DNA of 5,891 nucleotides from an uncultured Erysipelotrichaceae bacterium (GTDB lineage Bacteria > Bacillota_I > Bacilli_A > Erysipelotrichales > Erysipelotrichaceae). Within the stretch, counting starts at the first letter, position 1. Each line of letters starts with the position of its first letter. Below are positions 5,764 to 5,891 of this stretch, piece after piece. The notes beneath the pieces were generated by a model. It saw nothing but the letters and a program-made list of their open reading frames with translations, did no database searches and was not told the DNA's origin. The stretch lies in the NCBI GenBank assembly GCA_947385085.1, contig CANDJN010000063.1, forward strand, positions 1-5,891, given 5' to 3'. The position numbers and the translations under genes were made by a program.

Positions 5764-5891
5764 GTTCCATATAATATGTATTACATTTTTTATAAGGCTT
5801 TTTATTTTGCGTACCTGTATGGCATGAATTGGTTTAAGCTTCATTTCTATCTTAAACCATGACAAGATAAGATTTTATAAAAAAATAATAA
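5764..5891. other. Downstream intergenic stretch with one inverted repeat, no gene seen
   Basis: This AT-rich segment holds no frame with a good start and ribosome binding site. TGGTTTAAG (5830-5838) and CTTAAACCA (5851-5859) form a perfect 9-bp inverted repeat with a 12-base spacer. No T-run follows on either strand, so it is more likely an operator-like site or the leader hairpin of a gene beyond the window than a terminator. Confidence 0.45.

Noticed and set aside
5770..5775. Perfect TATAAT box after the terminator
   Set aside because: No -35-like hexamer lies at the right distance; the position 17 bases upstream falls in the terminator stem. No gene follows at promoter distance within the window.
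5608..5865. 85-codon open frame on the minus strand at the 3' end
   Set aside because: It begins at a TTG without a clear ribosome binding site, runs through the strong forward terminator and overlaps the codons of the sorting signal. Its leucine run is the antisense of the CAACAACAG-rich 3' end of the large gene.

Overview
The window is dominated by one very large gene: a 1783-residue secreted, multi-domain surface protein read rightward from 343 to 5694. It is AT-rich, with a Gram-positive Shine-Dalgarno sequence, a sortase-type C-terminus, Rho-independent terminators, and runs of NIDxDxDGKPD and PDG repeats. Together these point to a low-GC Firmicute. My best guess is a gut or oral member of the Erysipelotrichaceae or a relative, because that combination of C-terminal repeats and a TGD-type sorting signal is familiar to me from that group. 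This is recall, not a database match.

Layout. Bases 3-125 hold an open frame ending in TAA that looks like the last 40 codons of an unidentified rightward gene cut by the window edge. Bases 126-342 are intergenic. They carry a long AT-rich stem-loop ending in a T-run (200-257), a perfect 19-bp palindrome (288-306), and a Shine-Dalgarno sequence (327-333). The large gene fills 343-5694. Its terminator, a GC-rich stem capped by a UACG tetraloop and followed by seven T, is at 5743-5763. The last ~130 bases are intergenic, with one 9-bp inverted repeat and no supportable gene.

Architecture of the large protein, in residues: signal peptide 1-31; an N-terminal module (about 33-370) resembling the DUF6273/FISUMP-like surface domain but apparently interrupted by a ~190-residue insertion; a beta-rich spacer (about 385-512); four Ig/cadherin-like modules (about 513-904); an MBG-like domain (905-983); three further Ig-like modules (about 985-1256); a charged helical linker (1262-1325); a conserved-looking beta domain (1331-1437); a Cys-bracketed acidic loop (1449-1464); seven P(D/N)G repeats (1478-1524); ten 12-residue acidic, probably calcium-binding, repeats in two blocks of five (1541-1600 and 1633-1692); a Gly/Asn/Ser linker; and a sorting signal with an unusual SAQTGD core (1745-1783).

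The most interesting points are the 92-residue super-repeat at the C-terminus, where each unit of the first five-unit block has its counterpart in the second. Others are the split N-terminal domain, the close cysteine pairs, the non-LPxTG sorting core, and the palindrome between the putative promoter region and the start codon. I found no evidence of a CRISPR array, RNA gene, mobile element or multi-gene system here. The window is best read as one giant cell-wall adhesin-like gene with its flanking control elements.
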